NCBI GenBank assembly: GCA_050699035.1
Contig: JBOHDE010000230.1
Coordinates: forward strand, 1 to 5,999
Direction: 5' to 3'
Length of the DNA: 5,999 nt
DNA from: WHTB01 sp050699035
GTDB lineage: Bacteria; Actinomycetota; Actinomycetes; Propionibacteriales; Nocardioidaceae
Below the pieces are notes generated by a model. That model saw only the letters and a list, made by a program, of their open reading frames with translations. It was not told the origin of the DNA and did not search any database. Each line of letters opens with the position of its first letter. Position 1 is the stretch's first letter. The position numbers were made by a program, and so were the translations under genes. Below, one piece after another: positions 4,939 to 5,999 of this stretch.

Positions 4939-5793
4939 GTGAGCGCCCCGACATTCGCTTGGTTCAAGGGTCATGGCACCGAGAACGACTTCGTGCTGCT
5001 GCCTGACCACGACGGCCTGACGCACGGTGCGCTCGAGCCCGACCTGGCGCGCGCGCTCTGTGACCGGCGCCGTGGGATCGGCGGCGACGGCGTGCTGCGG
5101 GTGATCCGGACCGAGGCACTGCGTGCCTTCGACGGGCGGATCCCCGACACCGACGCCGAGTGGTTCATGGACTACCGCAACGCGGACGGCTCCCTGGCGG
5201 AGATGTGCGGCAACGGGGTACGCGTGTTCGCGCTGCACCTGGTCGAGTCCGGCCTCGCCGATCCCGCCGAGCCGCTGGTCGTGGGCACCCGCGGCGGCAC
5301 CAGGACGGTGACCTTCGGCGACGACCAGATCAGCGTCGACATGGGGGTCGCCGAGCTCCAGGGCCACACCAAGGTCAGTGCCGGCGACCGTGGCTGGGAG
5401 GCGTACCGGGTCAGCCTGGGCAACCCGCATGCGGTGACCTTCGTCGACCAGCTGGCCGACGCCGGCCCGTTGCTGGAGGCGCCGGTCTACGACCCGGAGG
5501 ACTTCCCCGGCGGCGTCAACGTCGAGTTCGTCCGCCGGCTGCTGCCCGGCCACATCGAGATGAGGGTGTACGAGCGCGGGTCCGGCGAGACCAGGTCCTG
5601 CGGCACCGGGGCCTGCGCCGCCGCGGTCGCCACGGCCGCCGACCAGGGCGTGCCTCGGCCGGTGCACCTGCGGGTCGACGTGCCCGGCGGGCGGCTGCAC
5701 GTCCGGTGGCACGAGGACGGCCGGGTCGACCTGGCCGGACCGGCCGCCATCGTGGCGCGCGGCGAGACGTCCGCGGACCTGCTGCATCAGTGA
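4939..5793 (+). CDS. dapF: Diaminopimelate epimerase DapF
   Basis: DapF interconverts LL- and meso-diaminopimelate, without cofactor, in lysine and peptidoglycan precursor synthesis in the cytoplasm. From GTG 4939 the protein is 284 residues, a normal family length. Seen: FKGHGTENDF (9-18) at the N-terminus, YRNADGSLAEMCGNGVR with the first catalytic Cys90, LGNPHAV (Asn162) for substrate binding, YERGSGETRSCGTGACAAA with the second catalytic Cys221, and VDVPGG near the end. Starts at 4912 (GTG) and 4930 (ATG) are also in frame, but none has a well-spaced Shine-Dalgarno. 4939 puts KGHGTEND about 10 residues in, as usual, and lies 7 nt after a TAGCAT hexamer. It follows ggt by 49 bp. In many actinobacteria miaA and dapF are near neighbours followed by hflX, so the position is expected and ggt is the addition. 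Confidence 0.95.
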   Translation: MSAPTFAWFKGHGTENDFVLLPDHDGLTHGALEPDLARALCDRRRGIGGDGVLRVIRTEALRAFDGRIPDTDAEWFMDYRNADGSLAEMCGNGVRVFALHLVESGLADPAEPLVVGTRGGTRTVTFGDDQISVDMGVAELQGHTKVSAGDRGWEAYRVSLGNPHAVTFVDQLADAGPLLEAPVYDPEDFPGGVNVEFVRRLLPGHIEMRVYERGSGETRSCGTGACAAAVATAADQGVPRPVHLRVDVPGGRLHVRWHEDGRVDLAGPAAIVARGETSADLLHQ

Positions 5794-5999
5794 CGCGGGG
5801 CGGCTGCCGCGGGCAGAAGTGAACCGGCGGTCGGTCCCTCCCCGGGCCGGATGATGCCGGTGCGCCTCCAGTCGCCGCGGGACACGGGTTCGGCGCCAGC
5901 CCCCGACTACTCGCGCCGAGGTTGCAACTATGTCGCGAGGGTGAGGGCGGGTTGCTCGAGACCAAGTGAACGAATTGGCGGCCAGCAGACGGGTGGCAG
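5794..5999. other. Intergenic region downstream of dapF
   Basis: These 206 bp contain no gene I can support. The base composition becomes less G/C-biased towards the edge (for example around 5960-5980), as in a regulatory region. No terminator with a clear stem and U-tract follows dapF. A 30-bp dyad lies at 5910-5939. An hflX-type GTPase gene might start beyond the window, judging from usual actinobacterial order, but no start is visible here. Confidence 0.5.
5910..5939. promoter_or_regulatory. Symmetric dyad, operator-like, downstream of dapF
   Basis: The arrangement is CTCGCG-N5-GTTGCAAC-N5-CGCGAG. The inner 8-bp palindrome (5921-5928) and the outer 6-bp arms (5910-5915 and 5934-5939) share the same centre at 5924.5. 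Such nested symmetry is typical of a site for a dimeric DNA-binding regulator. It could also act as an RNA hairpin, but the two unpaired 5-nt stretches make that weaker. The regulator and the target gene are unknown. Confidence 0.4.

Noticed and set aside
2916..4967. Minus-strand 683-codon open frame opposite ggt
   Set aside because: It is a shadow of the ggt coding sequence, Arg/Gly/Val-rich and without a family match.
5851..5999. Open plus-strand frame from ATG 5851 to the window edge
   Set aside because: There is no ribosome binding site, the third-position G/C bias fades along it, and no protein pattern is recognised; it also runs through the dyad.

Overview
The window looks like a chromosomal segment of a high-GC actinobacterium. 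This rests on G/C-rich third codon positions, a Sec-type secreted gamma-glutamyltransferase, MT0933/Rv0909-type small proteins, and miaA and dapF in the same orientation and order as in many actinobacteria. A Nocardioides-like (Propionibacteriales) source is my best guess, but it is inference and not proven by anything here.

Left part (1-2027, minus strand): three tandem paralogues of a small helical, lysine/aspartate-rich family that databases usually call 'antitoxin' (MT0933/Rv0909 type). In transcription order they are a 75-aa basic member (1800-2027), a 67-aa acidic member (1406-1609) and a giant member that starts at 1279 and is still open at the window edge (at least 426 codons). The giant member joins one copy of the domain to about 340 residues of Thr/Asp/Gly/Ala/Pro-rich, hydrophobic-free tandem repeats. 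Close to the edge an in-frame ATG with a perfect Shine-Dalgarno suggests that a separate downstream gene has become fused to, or is nested in, this repeat frame. No toxin partner is visible. Hairpins and possible stress-sigma promoters separate the three genes, so each may be its own transcription unit.

Right part (2098-5793, plus strand): miaA (tRNA A37 dimethylallyltransferase), then 35 bp later a secreted gamma-glutamyltransferase with a strong ribosome binding site, then dapF (diaminopimelate epimerase). miaA and dapF lack a Shine-Dalgarno, and each has a -10-like hexamer exactly 7 nt before a GTG, consistent with leaderless transcripts. The ggt gene is an insertion into what is usually a miaA-dapF neighbourhood.

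Right edge (5794-5999): non-coding as far as I can see, with a symmetric 30-bp dyad (5910-5939) that resembles an operator. A gene such as hflX would be expected beyond the edge. No tRNA, rRNA, CRISPR or insertion sequence was found.
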